A stretch of DNA of 40,863 nt, taken from NCBI GenBank assembly GCA_050694215.1, contig JBOGXB010000009.1:1-40863 (forward strand), in the 5' to 3' direction. Below, one piece after another: positions 16,151 through 24,234 of the stretch (positions are counted from its first letter, which is position 1; the number at the start of each line of letters is the position of its first letter). The stretch is from JBOGXB01 sp050694215 (GTDB taxonomy: Bacteria > Actinomycetota > CADDZG01 > WHSQ01). Both the position numbers and the translations under genes were made by a program. The notes beneath the pieces were generated by a model. That model did not search any database. It saw only the letters and a list, made by a program, of their open reading frames with translations, and was not told the DNA's origin.

Positions 16151-17503
16151 TTAGAGGGTGAGCCCGAGGCGCGGCCAGTCCGAGAGAAGCGACACCACCA
16201 GCTCGGCACATCTCTCCTGCCACGACGCGGGGGCGTCTCGCCAGTCGAATCGCCCCACGGCTAGCTGCGAGGCAGCCTCCAGCTCACGAGGGATCACCAC
16301 CAAGCCACGCGCTTGCGGGATGTAGCTGCCCAGGAGATCGACGTTGAGCATGCTCCCCTTGCGGGGCATCTTGTTAACGACCAAGGTCACGGGACGGCCA
16401 CTTCGCAGCAGCAGGGGCGCGGCCTCGGCAACGAGGCTCGCGGCCGCGGGTTGCTCGTCCGTGACCAGCAGGAGCTGGTCGGCAGCCGTGATCGCAGCCC
16501 TGGCGGCAGGCTCCTGGAGCCCGGTGCCACAGTCGAGCACGACGATCCCGACGAACTCCTTGAGGCGCGTGATGAGCTGCGTGTAAGCGTCCTCGTCCAT
16601 GATGGCCATGCGCTCGGGCTCGACGGGGGCGGGAAGCACCATGAGCCCATGTGAGGCACGGCCCATGAGCGCGTCGAGCTCGGTGAGCGTGAGATCGGGC
16701 TGCTGGAGGTGGCGGAGGAAGTCGTCGACGAAGCTTTGGTTGTCCGGTGCCAGTACCCGGCCCAGCGATCCGTAATCAGGGTTCGTGTCGACCGCCACCA
16801 CTCTGTCTCGTCGCAAGAGGGAAAGCAGCGTGCCGATCAACGCCGTGATCGTGGTCTTTCCAACGCCTCCCTTGGGGGACACGACGGCGATGGTCACGCA
16901 GCGCCGCAGCCGAGGCTCGCCGATCATGGCGCACAGCCGTTCGACGTAATCACTCTCCCGCCATGCGTTACGCGCTCGCTCGAGGACGGAGGCCTTTCGG
17001 TACACGGTTAGCTCCGCGGGTGAGGGGCGAGTAACGGAGGTCTCCCTTCCTGCAGCGGGCTGCAGCGGAGTTGGCTCTTCTGCGACGAGGACTCCCCCAG
17101 GAGGTTCGGAGAAGATCGCCTTCAGGACGCCTCCGACACGTTCGGGAGTGCTCAGCCGGCCGGGAAGGGCGGCCTGCGTCCTCTGGTGTGGGCTGAGGTC
17201 GTCGGGGGGCGACGGTGCGATCTCGGGAGCGGGGGCGGTCCCGTCCGGGCGAGCCGGAGCGAGGTACAAGACGGTGCCGTCCAGGATGCGCTGCTCGGAG
17301 AGCGATGTGTCGGGCGACATCGGTTCCCCCGCCGCCGGTGACAGGGTCCAAGCCAGCGAGGAGTCCGCCTGACCGTTACCGGATTCACCCGTGAGATCGA
17401 TCAGGGGCGGCAGCAGCTCGCGGATGGGAGCGTCCGCGGGCAGCGAGAGGTCACGCCGGCCGCCGGGACCCACGATCGTGACCAAGGTCGTCCTGGCGCT
17501 CAA
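16151..17503 (-). CDS. EccD-type ubiquitin-like domain fused to MinD/EspI-like ATPase
   Basis: A 450-residue protein. I chose TTG 17503 because AGGAG stands seven bases before it; the longer frame to 17569 has no such signal. Residues ~3-82 match the cytosolic ubiquitin-like domain of EccD/YukD (LVTIVGPGGRRDLSLPAD, then DGTVLYLAP). A Pro/Ala-rich linker of roughly 110 residues follows. The last 250 residues are a MinD/ParA-type ATPase with deviant Walker A KGGVGKTT, VVAVDTNPDYG and VVLDCGTG. In mycobacteria the two halves occur separately: the EccD domain precedes an 11-helix channel, and EspI is the ESX-1 ATPase. Here the channel is replaced by the ATPase. It is divergent from the VWA gene and convergent with paralog B. 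Confidence 0.88.
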   Translation of the reverse strand: MSARTTLVTIVGPGGRRDLSLPADAPIRELLPPLIDLTGESGNGQADSSLAWTLSPAAGEPMSPDTSLSEQRILDGTVLYLAPARPDGTAPAPEIAPSPPDDLSPHQRTQAALPGRLSTPERVGGVLKAIFSEPPGGVLVAEEPTPLQPAAGRETSVTRPSPAELTVYRKASVLERARNAWRESDYVERLCAMIGEPRLRRCVTIAVVSPKGGVGKTTITALIGTLLSLLRRDRVVAVDTNPDYGSLGRVLAPDNQSFVDDFLRHLQQPDLTLTELDALMGRASHGLMVLPAPVEPERMAIMDEDAYTQLITRLKEFVGIVVLDCGTGLQEPAARAAITAADQLLLVTDEQPAAASLVAEAAPLLLRSGRPVTLVVNKMPRKGSMLNVDLLGSYIPQARGLVVIPRELEAASQLAVGRFDWRDAPASWQERCAELVVSLLSDWPRLGLTL

Positions 17504-17639
17504 ATATGATCTCCTGCTCTTCGAGGGCTCCCGCGCGGCGGTGAACACACGAGATGCTACCGCCGTCAAGGACTGATTCCGTTACCCTTCGGGCCTTCGG
17601 CAAGACCTTGAGCCCCTCGGCCTCGGATGTGGATGCTCG

Positions 17640-18881
17640 ATGAGACGCCTTTCGCTTGCTCTTGGAGCTGTGCTGGTCATGGTCGTCGCTACCGGTGTCC
17701 CACTTGCCGGCAACGCAGTGGCTCGGCAAGCTACGGGTGATGTGGCCCTGCTCCTCATCCTGGATGCATCGGGCTCGATGCAAGCCCGCCTCGGGAACGG
17801 GACTCGCATCGCCGCGGCGAAGGACGCCGTGCGCGACCTCGTGGGTGCTCTGCCTCGAACAGCGAGGGTCGGTCTGCGCGTTTACGGTTCCCGCGTTGGG
17901 AACGACAATCCCGGGAGAGGCTGCAGGGACAGCAGGCTCATCGCGCGGGTTCGGCGGCTGGATCGGGCTCGCCTGAGGGGGCGGGTCGGGGCGGTTCGGG
18001 CCAGGGGCTTCACACCCATCGGGTTGTCGCTGCAGAGGGCCACCAACGACCTACCCCGCGGCGGAAGCCGCAACGTCGTTCTGGTGTCCGACGGTATCGA
18101 CACATGTGCCCCGCCACCGCCGTGCAAGGTCGCGAGACGGATTCACAGACGGGGGCTCCACGTCGACGTGGTGGGTTTTTCGGTTCGCAGCCGAGCCAGG
18201 CGCCAGCTAAGGTGCATCGCCTCCCGGGGCGGGGGGAGGTATGTCAACGCCTCCTCGGCGGAACAGTTGGCGAAGCGACTTCGGCGGCTCTCGCTCGCCG
18301 GCTTCGAGCCGTACGACGTGAAGGGCGCGCCGGTTCAAGGCGGGGACACGGCTGAGGTGGCTCCCGTCCTCCTTCCGGGCAGGTACGTCGACGAGGTCGA
18401 ATCGACCAAGAGTCTCTGGTATGGGGTCGAGCTAGCCCCCAACCAATCGCTCGCCGCGTCGGCAACCGTGGCCGGACGACGCGGCGGTCCGAGGATCCGC
18501 TTCGGTTTCATCGCGGTGCGTCTGTACACACCCGATGAAAGATCGCCGATCTCGGCGCGGGACACCGACGACTTCACCGGACTGGCCCCCGCAAGTGTGT
18601 CCGCCGGAACCCAAGTGGTGGGCCTGGATCCTGCCTCGCGCGATTGGTCGCAATCGGGCGTCTACCTCGCTCGGGTCACCCTCGAGGACGCTCCGGAAGC
18701 CCAAGGGACGGGCTACCCGGTCGAGCTCGACCTTGCCGTCCAGGGCCAGCCTCGCCCCAGGCCGGCGGCGCCCGACGACACAGATCGGGGCTGGATGCTG
18801 GTCACGTTGGCGGTGGGGGCGGTGGGCCTGGTGGTCGGCTCCGCAGGGTTCAGCTCCGTTCGCAGGATCGTGGACAGATGA
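17640..18881 (+). CDS. Secreted, membrane-anchored VWA-domain protein
   Basis: A 413-residue protein with a signal peptide (residues 1-30), a von Willebrand factor A domain, a beta-rich domain (about 230-370) and a C-terminal membrane helix (WMLVTLAVGAVGLVVGSAGF) with a short basic tail. The metal-ion-dependent adhesion site is complete: DASGSM (D42, S44, S46), T125 in GFTPIG and D151 in SDGIDTC. It should bind a divalent metal and a protein or surface ligand outside the cell. Cys pairs (GRGC, DTC, PPC, RC) suggest disulfides. The next gene overlaps its stop by four bases, so the two products are probably partners. Its placement points to an accessory role in the secretion apparatus; this is inferred from location only. 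Confidence 0.88.
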   Translation: MRRLSLALGAVLVMVVATGVPLAGNAVARQATGDVALLLILDASGSMQARLGNGTRIAAAKDAVRDLVGALPRTARVGLRVYGSRVGNDNPGRGCRDSRLIARVRRLDRARLRGRVGAVRARGFTPIGLSLQRATNDLPRGGSRNVVLVSDGIDTCAPPPPCKVARRIHRRGLHVDVVGFSVRSRARRQLRCIASRGGGRYVNASSAEQLAKRLRRLSLAGFEPYDVKGAPVQGGDTAEVAPVLLPGRYVDEVESTKSLWYGVELAPNQSLAASATVAGRRGGPRIRFGFIAVRLYTPDERSPISARDTDDFTGLAPASVSAGTQVVGLDPASRDWSQSGVYLARVTLEDAPEAQGTGYPVELDLAVQGQPRPRPAAPDDTDRGWMLVTLAVGAVGLVVGSAGFSSVRRIVDR

Positions 18882-19525
18882 GGAGCTTCGTCGCTGCTCT
18901 GACACTGGCCGTTGCATTACTTCCGGTGGCGATCGGCCTCCCCGGCCGCGCCCAAGCCCCCATAGAGGGAGGAGCCGAGATCGGCGACGCGCCCAGGCTC
19001 GAGCCGGGCGCCTACACCGGCCGTATCCCCTGGCGCGAGACGCGATACTTCGCCTTCACCCTTGCCGAGGGACGGAAGGCAGCCGTGGAGCTGCTCGTTC
19101 GGGGGCCGAGCTCCAACCCATCGATCCCGGTGCGGCTTCGTCTGTACAACAGCCGGGGGATCGAGGATCGCTTTGCCGGAGGGCCCGCCTTCGTCGAGGC
19201 AGGCGAGAGGGCTCTTCTGACCGCACGAACCGGGGTCGCGGGCCACGATCCCGGCTATCTATCGCCGGGCCCTCATTACCTGTCGGTAACTGCCGGTAGC
19301 GGGGGGGCCGTGCGCGGGCCGACCCTCGGCTTCGATCTTCGTATCGACGTCGAGAGCGAAGCCGCAAGGAGAACGGTCCCGCAGCCGCACGCGCGTGCCG
19401 AGGAGCCGGCAAGGCTGCCGATCTACATCCTCAGCTTCCTTGGGGGAGCCTCGTTGGGGGCGGTTGCTGTCGCCGTTCGTCTGAAGCTCCGAGAGCCGGC
19501 GTCGGGATTGCGGCGAGGGCTGTGA
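18878..19525 (+). CDS. Secreted, C-terminally membrane-anchored protein coupled to the VWA gene
   Basis: A 215-residue protein whose ATG overlaps the VWA stop (ATGA), a strong sign of translational coupling; a longer frame from 18644 would lie inside the VWA gene and is rejected. It has a signal peptide (SFVAALTLAVALLPVAIG, ending near GRAQA), a beta-sandwich-like extracytoplasmic domain (GRIPWRETRYFAFTLAEG resembles pre-peptidase C-terminal-type domains) and a final membrane helix (IYILSFLGGASLGAVAVAVRL). The topology is the same as the VWA protein, so the two may assemble side by side. The VWA protein's own membrane-proximal domain also reads like this beta domain. Function unknown. Confidence 0.78.
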   Translation: MRSFVAALTLAVALLPVAIGLPGRAQAPIEGGAEIGDAPRLEPGAYTGRIPWRETRYFAFTLAEGRKAAVELLVRGPSSNPSIPVRLRLYNSRGIEDRFAGGPAFVEAGERALLTARTGVAGHDPGYLSPGPHYLSVTAGSGGAVRGPTLGFDLRIDVESEAARRTVPQPHARAEEPARLPIYILSFLGGASLGAVAVAVRLKLREPASGLRRGL

Positions 19526-19583
19526 TGGGAGCGGCACAGACCAACTTGGCCCGTGGGGTCCTTGTGCGCCGCCCAGCGGTCGC

Positions 19584-21116
19584 ATGATGGACAGGACGGA
19601 CCCCTTCTTCGGCTACTCATTCCTGCTGCGCACGCTTCTGTTCGTAGTCGTTCCGGTGTTCGCCGCGTGGCAGTTCGTCCGGCTGCGGCGTGCGTTGCAC
19701 GTCTTCCAGCTCGAGGGTTACAAGCGCGGGCGGTTCCTCGAATGGGTGAGCACGCATCGAGACCGAGCCTGGTTCTTACGCAAGCAGCGCGAGACGAAGA
19801 AGCCGCTGGTGATGACGGGGCGGGCGTGGCGCATCCTCATCGTGGCCACGGTCCTGTCCGTTCTCGCGATGGTGGCGGCGGCTGCCGCCGCGCACCTTGC
19901 CGGCGGAGCTCCCTTCGATCTCATCGCCTTCGTCATCGTCACTGCCATCGTCTTTGTCGCCGCGCATCGAATTCTGGTTCTTGCCGATCAGATGCTTGCT
20001 CCCGCTCAGAATGCGATCAACGCGCGCTACTTGAGAGCAGCTCGCACCAAGCTCGTCAGCACCTCTCCGCTCGTCGTGGGGATCACAGGATCCTTTGGAA
20101 AGACCTCGACGAAGTTCGCCATCGCGGGGCTGATCGGATCATCAGAGGATGTGCTGGTCACGCCAGGGTCCTACAACACGCCGCTCGGCATCTGTCGCAC
20201 GATCAACGAACAGATGGATGGGTCTCACCGGTTCTTCGTGGTCGAGATGGGCGCATACCGTGAGGGGGACGTCGAGGAACTTTGCCGCTTCGTCCGTCCG
20301 CGCATCGGCGTCCTAACGGCGGTCGGCCCCGCGCACCTGGAACGGTTCGGGTCGATCGACTCCGTCAGACGCGCGAAGTACGAGATCGTCACGTCGCTCC
20401 CCACCGACGGGGTAGCGGTGATGAACGTCGACGACCCTGAGGTGCGGAAACTCGCGAACGGCACGTCGGGCGTCGACGTCGTGCGGTATGGACTCGACGA
20501 AGCGGGACGGCCGCACGTCACAGCTCGTTCCGTGGCGTTTGACGGCACGGGCATGAACCTCACGATCCTGGACAACCGCTCGGGCCAGTCCCTCGAGGTC
20601 CACACGGGCCTGCTCGGACGACATGCCGTGGGGCACATCCTCGCCGGCGTGGCCGTGGCGCTTGCCGCCGGTCGCCGCCTCGACGAGCTCGGCGGAGCGA
20701 TCGCGTCACTGGAACCCGTCGAGCACCGCCTCCAGATGATCGCGGGCGCTGGGGGCGTGACGGTGATCGACGATGCCTACAACTCGAACCCCGAGGGAGC
20801 AGCCGCGGCCCTCGAGGTACTCGAGTCGTTGCCGGGGAACAAGAAGATCGTCGTCACCCCCGGGATCATCGAGCTCGGCCCCCTTCAAGCCGAAGAGAAC
20901 GCCCGCTTCGGAGAGCGCGCCGCTCGTGTCGCCGACATCCTGATAGTCGTCGCGAGGATCAACAGGAGCGCGATGGAGGAGGGTGCGCGCCGGAGTGGCG
21001 GGGTCGAGGTCGTGACGGTGGATTCCCTCGGACAGGCGAGGGAGAGACTCGCGACGCTGCTCTCTCCGGGAGATGTCGTCCTGTTCGAGAATGACCTGCC
21101 GGATCAGTACGAGTAA
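19584..21116 (+). CDS. murF: MurF-type Mur ligase with N-terminal membrane domain
   Basis: A 510-residue Mur ligase, probably UDP-MurNAc-tripeptide--D-Ala-D-Ala ligase, the last cytosolic step of peptidoglycan precursor synthesis. Residues ~160-510 hold the central ATPase (GITGSFGKTSTK), the HLERFGS region, EHRLQ and DAYNSNP, all typical of MurF, plus the C-terminal ligase domain. The usual N-terminal UDP-binding domain is replaced by about 150 residues with three hydrophobic segments, so the enzyme is membrane-tethered. Such variants occur in actinobacteria, and activity on the usual substrate is inferred. ddl lies downstream, supplying D-Ala-D-Ala, with a convergent DinB gene between; their 3' ends overlap by 13 bases. 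ATG 19587 is an equally good start. Confidence 0.85.
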   Translation: MMDRTDPFFGYSFLLRTLLFVVVPVFAAWQFVRLRRALHVFQLEGYKRGRFLEWVSTHRDRAWFLRKQRETKKPLVMTGRAWRILIVATVLSVLAMVAAAAAAHLAGGAPFDLIAFVIVTAIVFVAAHRILVLADQMLAPAQNAINARYLRAARTKLVSTSPLVVGITGSFGKTSTKFAIAGLIGSSEDVLVTPGSYNTPLGICRTINEQMDGSHRFFVVEMGAYREGDVEELCRFVRPRIGVLTAVGPAHLERFGSIDSVRRAKYEIVTSLPTDGVAVMNVDDPEVRKLANGTSGVDVVRYGLDEAGRPHVTARSVAFDGTGMNLTILDNRSGQSLEVHTGLLGRHAVGHILAGVAVALAAGRRLDELGGAIASLEPVEHRLQMIAGAGGVTVIDDAYNSNPEGAAAALEVLESLPGNKKIVVTPGIIELGPLQAEENARFGERAARVADILIVVARINRSAMEEGARRSGGVEVVTVDSLGQARERLATLLSPGDVVLFENDLPDQYE

Positions 21117-21613
21117 CCGATCCCGGTGTTGCCGCCGAGTTGCTCTCGCAGGATGTCCGCGTGCCCTGCGTGACGGGCCGTCTCTTCCATCATGTGAACG
21201 AGGATCCAGCGGAGGCTGTACTCCTCGCGGCCCGGCTTGCGGGCCCGCTCCTCTAACGACGACGCGGATGCAACGATCTTGCGACTGCGTTCGCATTCAT
21301 CTCGATACAGAGCGAGCACGTCGGATGTCTTCTCGTCGGGCTCTATGCGGAAATCTGCGTCAGGGTCCTCGTCTGTCCAGGGGTATGACACCTCCTCGCC
21401 GGTGAAGATGTCTCGGAACCACCAGCGCTCGACGTACGCGAGATGCTTGACCAGCCCCAGAAGCGTCGTGTCGGACGCCACGAGCCTCCGCCTGAGTGCG
21501 TCGTCGGGGAGGCCGCCTGCGAGTGAGAGCAGGACCTGGCGGTAGTGGTCCAGGAAGCCGGTGAGGGTTGCGGCCTCATCTCCTGCAAGCGGAGCCCGGT
21601 AGCGCGTCGTCAT
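21104..21613 (-). CDS. DinB/DUF664-family protein
   Basis: A 169-residue four-helix-bundle protein of the DinB-like superfamily. It has the three metal-ligand histidine positions: LVKHLAYVE (near residue 57), then HMMEETARHAGH near the C terminus. Family members include thiol-dependent S-transferases (mycothiol, bacillithiol) and damage-inducible proteins of unknown role. The neighbouring SigR/RsrA thiol-redox system makes a thiol-transferase role attractive, but that is an inference from context. Its 3' end overlaps murF by 13 bases and its start is 37 bases from the divergent ddl start. TAAGGT lies seven bases before its ATG and no ribosome site is present. Confidence 0.85.
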   Translation of the reverse strand: MTTRYRAPLAGDEAATLTGFLDHYRQVLLSLAGGLPDDALRRRLVASDTTLLGLVKHLAYVERWWFRDIFTGEEVSYPWTDEDPDADFRIEPDEKTSDVLALYRDECERSRKIVASASSLEERARKPGREEYSLRWILVHMMEETARHAGHADILREQLGGNTGIGYSY

Positions 21614-21620
21614 CCGTGAG

Positions 21621-21626
21621 ACCTTA
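21621..21626 (-). promoter_or_regulatory. Leaderless -10 element of the DinB-like gene
   Basis: Minus-strand TAAGGT ends seven bases (CTCACGG) before ATG 21613. There is no ribosome site and no clear -35 box. It lies back to back with the ddl promoter, with 11 bases between the two -10 hexamers, so one bound polymerase should exclude the other. Confidence 0.5.
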
Positions 21627-21637
21627 CAGGCGCCTAC

Positions 21638-21643
21638 TACACT
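21638..21643 (+). promoter_or_regulatory. Leaderless -10 element of ddl
   Basis: TACACT ends seven bases (CGGGCCG) before ATG 21651. No ribosome site and no convincing -35 box are visible. This promoter would drive ddl-sigR and possibly rsrA. Confidence 0.5.
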
Positions 21644-21650
21644 CGGGCCG

Positions 21651-22835
21651 ATGAGCAGCCTTAGCGTAGGGGTCGTGTTCGGCGGTCGTTCCGTCGAGCA
21701 CGATGTCTCGATAGTAACCGCCCATCAGATGATGGCGGCCCTCGAGGCGGCCTCCTTTGACGTCGTGCCCATCTACGTGACCAGGGAGGGGCGCTGGCTC
21801 AGCGCGCCGGGACTGAACGACCTCGAGGTCTATCGGAACAGGCGATGGGACGACGTCGGTGAGGAGTCGTTCATCCCTCCGATCTCCGGTTACGGAGGAC
21901 TTCAAACACCCGGCGGGAGGTGGAGGGGGCCGAAGAGGATGCCGCTCGACGTGGTCGTGCCGGCGATTCACGGGACCTTCGGTGAAGACGGCACCCTTCA
22001 GGGCCTGCTCGAGCTCGCGGACATCCCCTACACGGGGCCCAACGTGACTGGCTCTGCGGTGGGGATGGACAAGGTCGCGATGAAGGCGGCGTTCAGGTCG
22101 GCCGGGCTTCCGGTCGTAGCCGACGCTCTCGTCGAGATCGAGAGCTTCGACCGCGATCGAGATGCGGTCGTCGGATCTATCGAAACCGCCATCGGCTACC
22201 CGGCCTTCGTCAAACCGGTCAACGCGGGGTCGAGCGTCGGTATAGGCAAGGCAACGGACCGCGACAAGCTGATCGAGACCATCGACGTCGCTCGCCGCTA
22301 CGACCGCCGGTTGCTCGTGGAGAAGTCGATGGAGGGTTGCATCGAGGTCAATTGCTCGGTCCTCGGAGGCGCCGGTCGCGAGGCGCGCGTATCAGTTTGC
22401 GAGCAACCCGTCCCCTGGGAAGAGTTCCTCAGCTTCCAGGACAAGTACATGAGGGGCGGCAAGCACGGTGACTCGACCAAGTCGGAGGGGATGGCATCGC
22501 AGGAGCGCCGCATACCGGCCCCGATCTCGGACGCCCTAACAAAAGAGGTTCAGGAGAACGCGTTGAAGGCGTTCCGATCGATCGACGCGGCCGGTGTGGC
22601 CCGGGTCGACTCGTTCGTGGACCAGTCGGCGGAGCGGACGTGGGTCATGGAGATCAACACCACCCCGGGATCGTTCGCTTTTTACCTATGGGAGGCGAGC
22701 GGCCTCAGCTTCCCAGAGCTGGCGCGCGAGATGATCGACATCGCCATCGACGCTCATCGCGCCAGGTCCGATCTTCTGTTCTCGTTCGATTCAGGGATAC
22801 TCGAGGGCCAGAGAGGAGCGAAGACCGGTGGCTGA
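21651..22835 (+). CDS. ddl: D-alanine--D-alanine ligase
   Basis: A 394-residue ATP-grasp enzyme that joins two D-Ala with ATP to make the dipeptide used by MurF. N-terminal GGRSVEHDVS, the central FVKPVNAGSSVGIGKA and the C-terminal metal/phosphate motif MEINTTPGSFAFYLWE are diagnostic. It is longer than typical Ddl (about 310-370). The active-site omega loop is expanded: between FQDKY and RIPAP there are about 20 residues (RGGKHGDSTKSEGMASQER) where classical enzymes have a shorter loop. I recall the ending GSxAFYLWE from an atypical Ddl branch. Depsipeptide (D-Ala-D-Lac) activity cannot be excluded. The sigR start overlaps its last eight bases. Confidence 0.92.
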   Translation: MSSLSVGVVFGGRSVEHDVSIVTAHQMMAALEAASFDVVPIYVTREGRWLSAPGLNDLEVYRNRRWDDVGEESFIPPISGYGGLQTPGGRWRGPKRMPLDVVVPAIHGTFGEDGTLQGLLELADIPYTGPNVTGSAVGMDKVAMKAAFRSAGLPVVADALVEIESFDRDRDAVVGSIETAIGYPAFVKPVNAGSSVGIGKATDRDKLIETIDVARRYDRRLLVEKSMEGCIEVNCSVLGGAGREARVSVCEQPVPWEEFLSFQDKYMRGGKHGDSTKSEGMASQERRIPAPISDALTKEVQENALKAFRSIDAAGVARVDSFVDQSAERTWVMEINTTPGSFAFYLWEASGLSFPELAREMIDIAIDAHRARSDLLFSFDSGILEGQRGAKTGG

Positions 22836-23442
22836 GGTCTCCGCTGCCAACCTCACCGAAGAGGACAGGGCTCGCTTCCAGCGAGACGTGCTGCCCTTGC
22901 TGGACGCGCTCTATTCCGGGGCGCTCAGGATGACTCGCAACCCTGCCGATGCCGAGGACCTAGTTCAGGAGACGATGCTGCGGGCCTACCGAAGCTTCGA
23001 CCGCTTCGAGCCCGGGACGAACCTGAAGGCGTGGCTCTTCCGGATCATGACCAACGCATACATAAACACCTATAGAAAGCGGCAGCGCGAGCCGCAGAAG
23101 GTCTCGTCGGATGAGATCGAGGACTTCGACCTTTATCAAGAGCTCAAGACCCACGACCCGGAGATGACTCGCACCCCGGAGACCATCGTGCTCGACTCGT
23201 TGGTGGACTCCGACATCACCGAGGCCATCGACGACCTCCCCGAGCAGTTCAGGATGGCCGTGCTCCTCTCCGACGTGGAGGGCTTCAGCTACGCGGAGAT
23301 GGCCGACATCATGGACGTGCCCCTGGGCACCGTGATGTCCCGGCTCCACCGGGGAAGAAAGGCGCTCCAAAAGCGGTTGTGGGAGTTAGCCCGGGATCGA
23401 GGCATCGTGAAAGGCGATCCGGGTAGCAGTACGAGAGAGTAA
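22828..23442 (+). CDS. sigR: ECF sigma factor, SigR/SigH type
   Basis: A 204-residue sigma-70 family ECF factor that directs RNA polymerase to thiol-oxidative-stress promoters. Region 2 (NPADAEDLVQETMLRAYRSF, GTNLKAWLFRIMTNAYINTY) and region 4 (LPEQFRMAVLLSDVEGFSYA, PLGTVMSRLHRGRK) read almost exactly like Streptomyces SigR and mycobacterial SigH. The GTG start overlaps the 3' end of ddl by eight bases. The cognate zinc anti-sigma gene follows 51 bases downstream. In studied actinobacteria oxidation releases the factor, which then induces thioredoxin, thiol-synthesis and protease genes. No convincing SigR-type promoter was found upstream, so autoregulation is not shown here. Confidence 0.95.
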   Translation: MAEVSAANLTEEDRARFQRDVLPLLDALYSGALRMTRNPADAEDLVQETMLRAYRSFDRFEPGTNLKAWLFRIMTNAYINTYRKRQREPQKVSSDEIEDFDLYQELKTHDPEMTRTPETIVLDSLVDSDITEAIDDLPEQFRMAVLLSDVEGFSYAEMADIMDVPLGTVMSRLHRGRKALQKRLWELARDRGIVKGDPGSSTRE

Positions 23443-23493
23443 AAGCGGATACTGACGAGAGCGGAGACGGGGGACCATGGGGAGCACCACGGC

Positions 23494-23730
23494 ATGAAGG
23501 AAAGGTGTAAGGAGACCCTCCAGCGGGTCTATCTCTTCCTCGACGGAGAGGTGCTCTCGGAATCAGAGCGCGTGGAGATCGAGGTCCACCTGAAGGAATG
23601 CCCCCCCTGTTTCGAGAGCTACGGGCTCGAGCGAGAGGTTCAGAAGATGATCATGTCCCGGCTCCGAGGCACCACTCCCTGCCCCCAGCACCTGAAGTCC
23701 CGCATCGCCCACCTTCTCGAAGACATCTGA
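23494..23730 (+). CDS. rsrA: Zinc-associated anti-sigma factor (RsrA/RshA type)
   Basis: A 78-residue redox-sensing anti-sigma factor. It has the ZAS motif HxxxCxxC (H32, C36, C39) and an upstream Cys (C5). The spacing of these four residues matches the C11/H37/C41/C44 set of Streptomyces RsrA to within one position. In that model zinc-bound reduced protein holds SigR; oxidation forms a disulfide, ejects zinc and frees the sigma factor. A further Cys (C63, TTPCPQ) is present in the C-terminal part. GGGGAG stands about nine bases before ATG 23494. It is next to its target sigR and almost certainly co-transcribed. Confidence 0.93.
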   Translation: MKERCKETLQRVYLFLDGEVLSESERVEIEVHLKECPPCFESYGLEREVQKMIMSRLRGTTPCPQHLKSRIAHLLEDI

Positions 23731-23865
23731 CTCCGCCCGCCCTCTCCAGGCGGCCCATTGGGTCGCTCATGGCCCTTCTCGACGCTCTCGAGCTTCGCGC
23801 TCAGGTGCCGGCTCGACTGGGTCGATAAACCTGATACGGACTAAACCGACACGAGGGAGAAGCTT

Positions 23866-24078
23866 GTGGTGGCGACGCCCGAGGTGCAGCAATCGTCAAC
23901 GGACGATGTCTATATCCGTACCGCCGAGGCGGCCCGCATCCTGCGTGTGTCCCCCAAGACGGTCTCGCGCTGGGCAAAGGAGGGCCGGATCCCACACGTC
24001 ATGACCCTCGGAGGCCATCGTCGCTTCCCGGCGGTGGCAATCACCGACCTGGCTCGTAGCCTGGAGATCCTAGGCTAA
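23866..24078 (+). CDS. bldC: BldC-like MerR-type DNA-binding protein
   Basis: A 70-residue stand-alone winged-helix DNA-binding domain of the MerR/excisionase type. The sequence YIRTAEAARILRVSPKTVSR, then WAKEGRIPHVMTLGGHRRF is essentially that of Streptomyces BldC (68 aa), which binds head-to-tail on direct repeats and controls developmental timing. Like BldC it lacks the effector and dimerisation region of true MerR proteins. Two consecutive GTG codons (23866, 23869) could start it; GAGGGAGA lies just upstream. It follows rsrA after 135 bases on the same strand. Its targets in a non-sporulating relative are unknown. Confidence 0.92.
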   Translation: MVATPEVQQSSTDDVYIRTAEAARILRVSPKTVSRWAKEGRIPHVMTLGGHRRFPAVAITDLARSLEILG

Positions 24079-24159
24079 GGGGTCAATCCTCGCATCCCCA
24101 CCCTCAGCCAGAGATATGAGGCGCTTTCTTCGACCTCGCGCGCTCCACCGCGTTCAGTA

Positions 24160-24189
24160 TTGAATCCATTCCCGCTCGACCGATAGCAT
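24160..24189 (+). promoter_or_regulatory. Housekeeping-type promoter before the winged-helix/coiled-coil gene
   Basis: TTGAAT (24160-24165), 18-base spacer, TAGCAT (24184-24189). The leader would be about 40 bases and includes AGGAAG before ATG 24235. It is the best two-box promoter seen in the window. The rest of the 156-base gap after bldC holds nothing else I can identify. Confidence 0.5.
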
Positions 24190-24234
24190 TAGGGGCGTAG
24201 CTAAGGCCGTCCCCACAGGAAGCAGACGTCTCCG

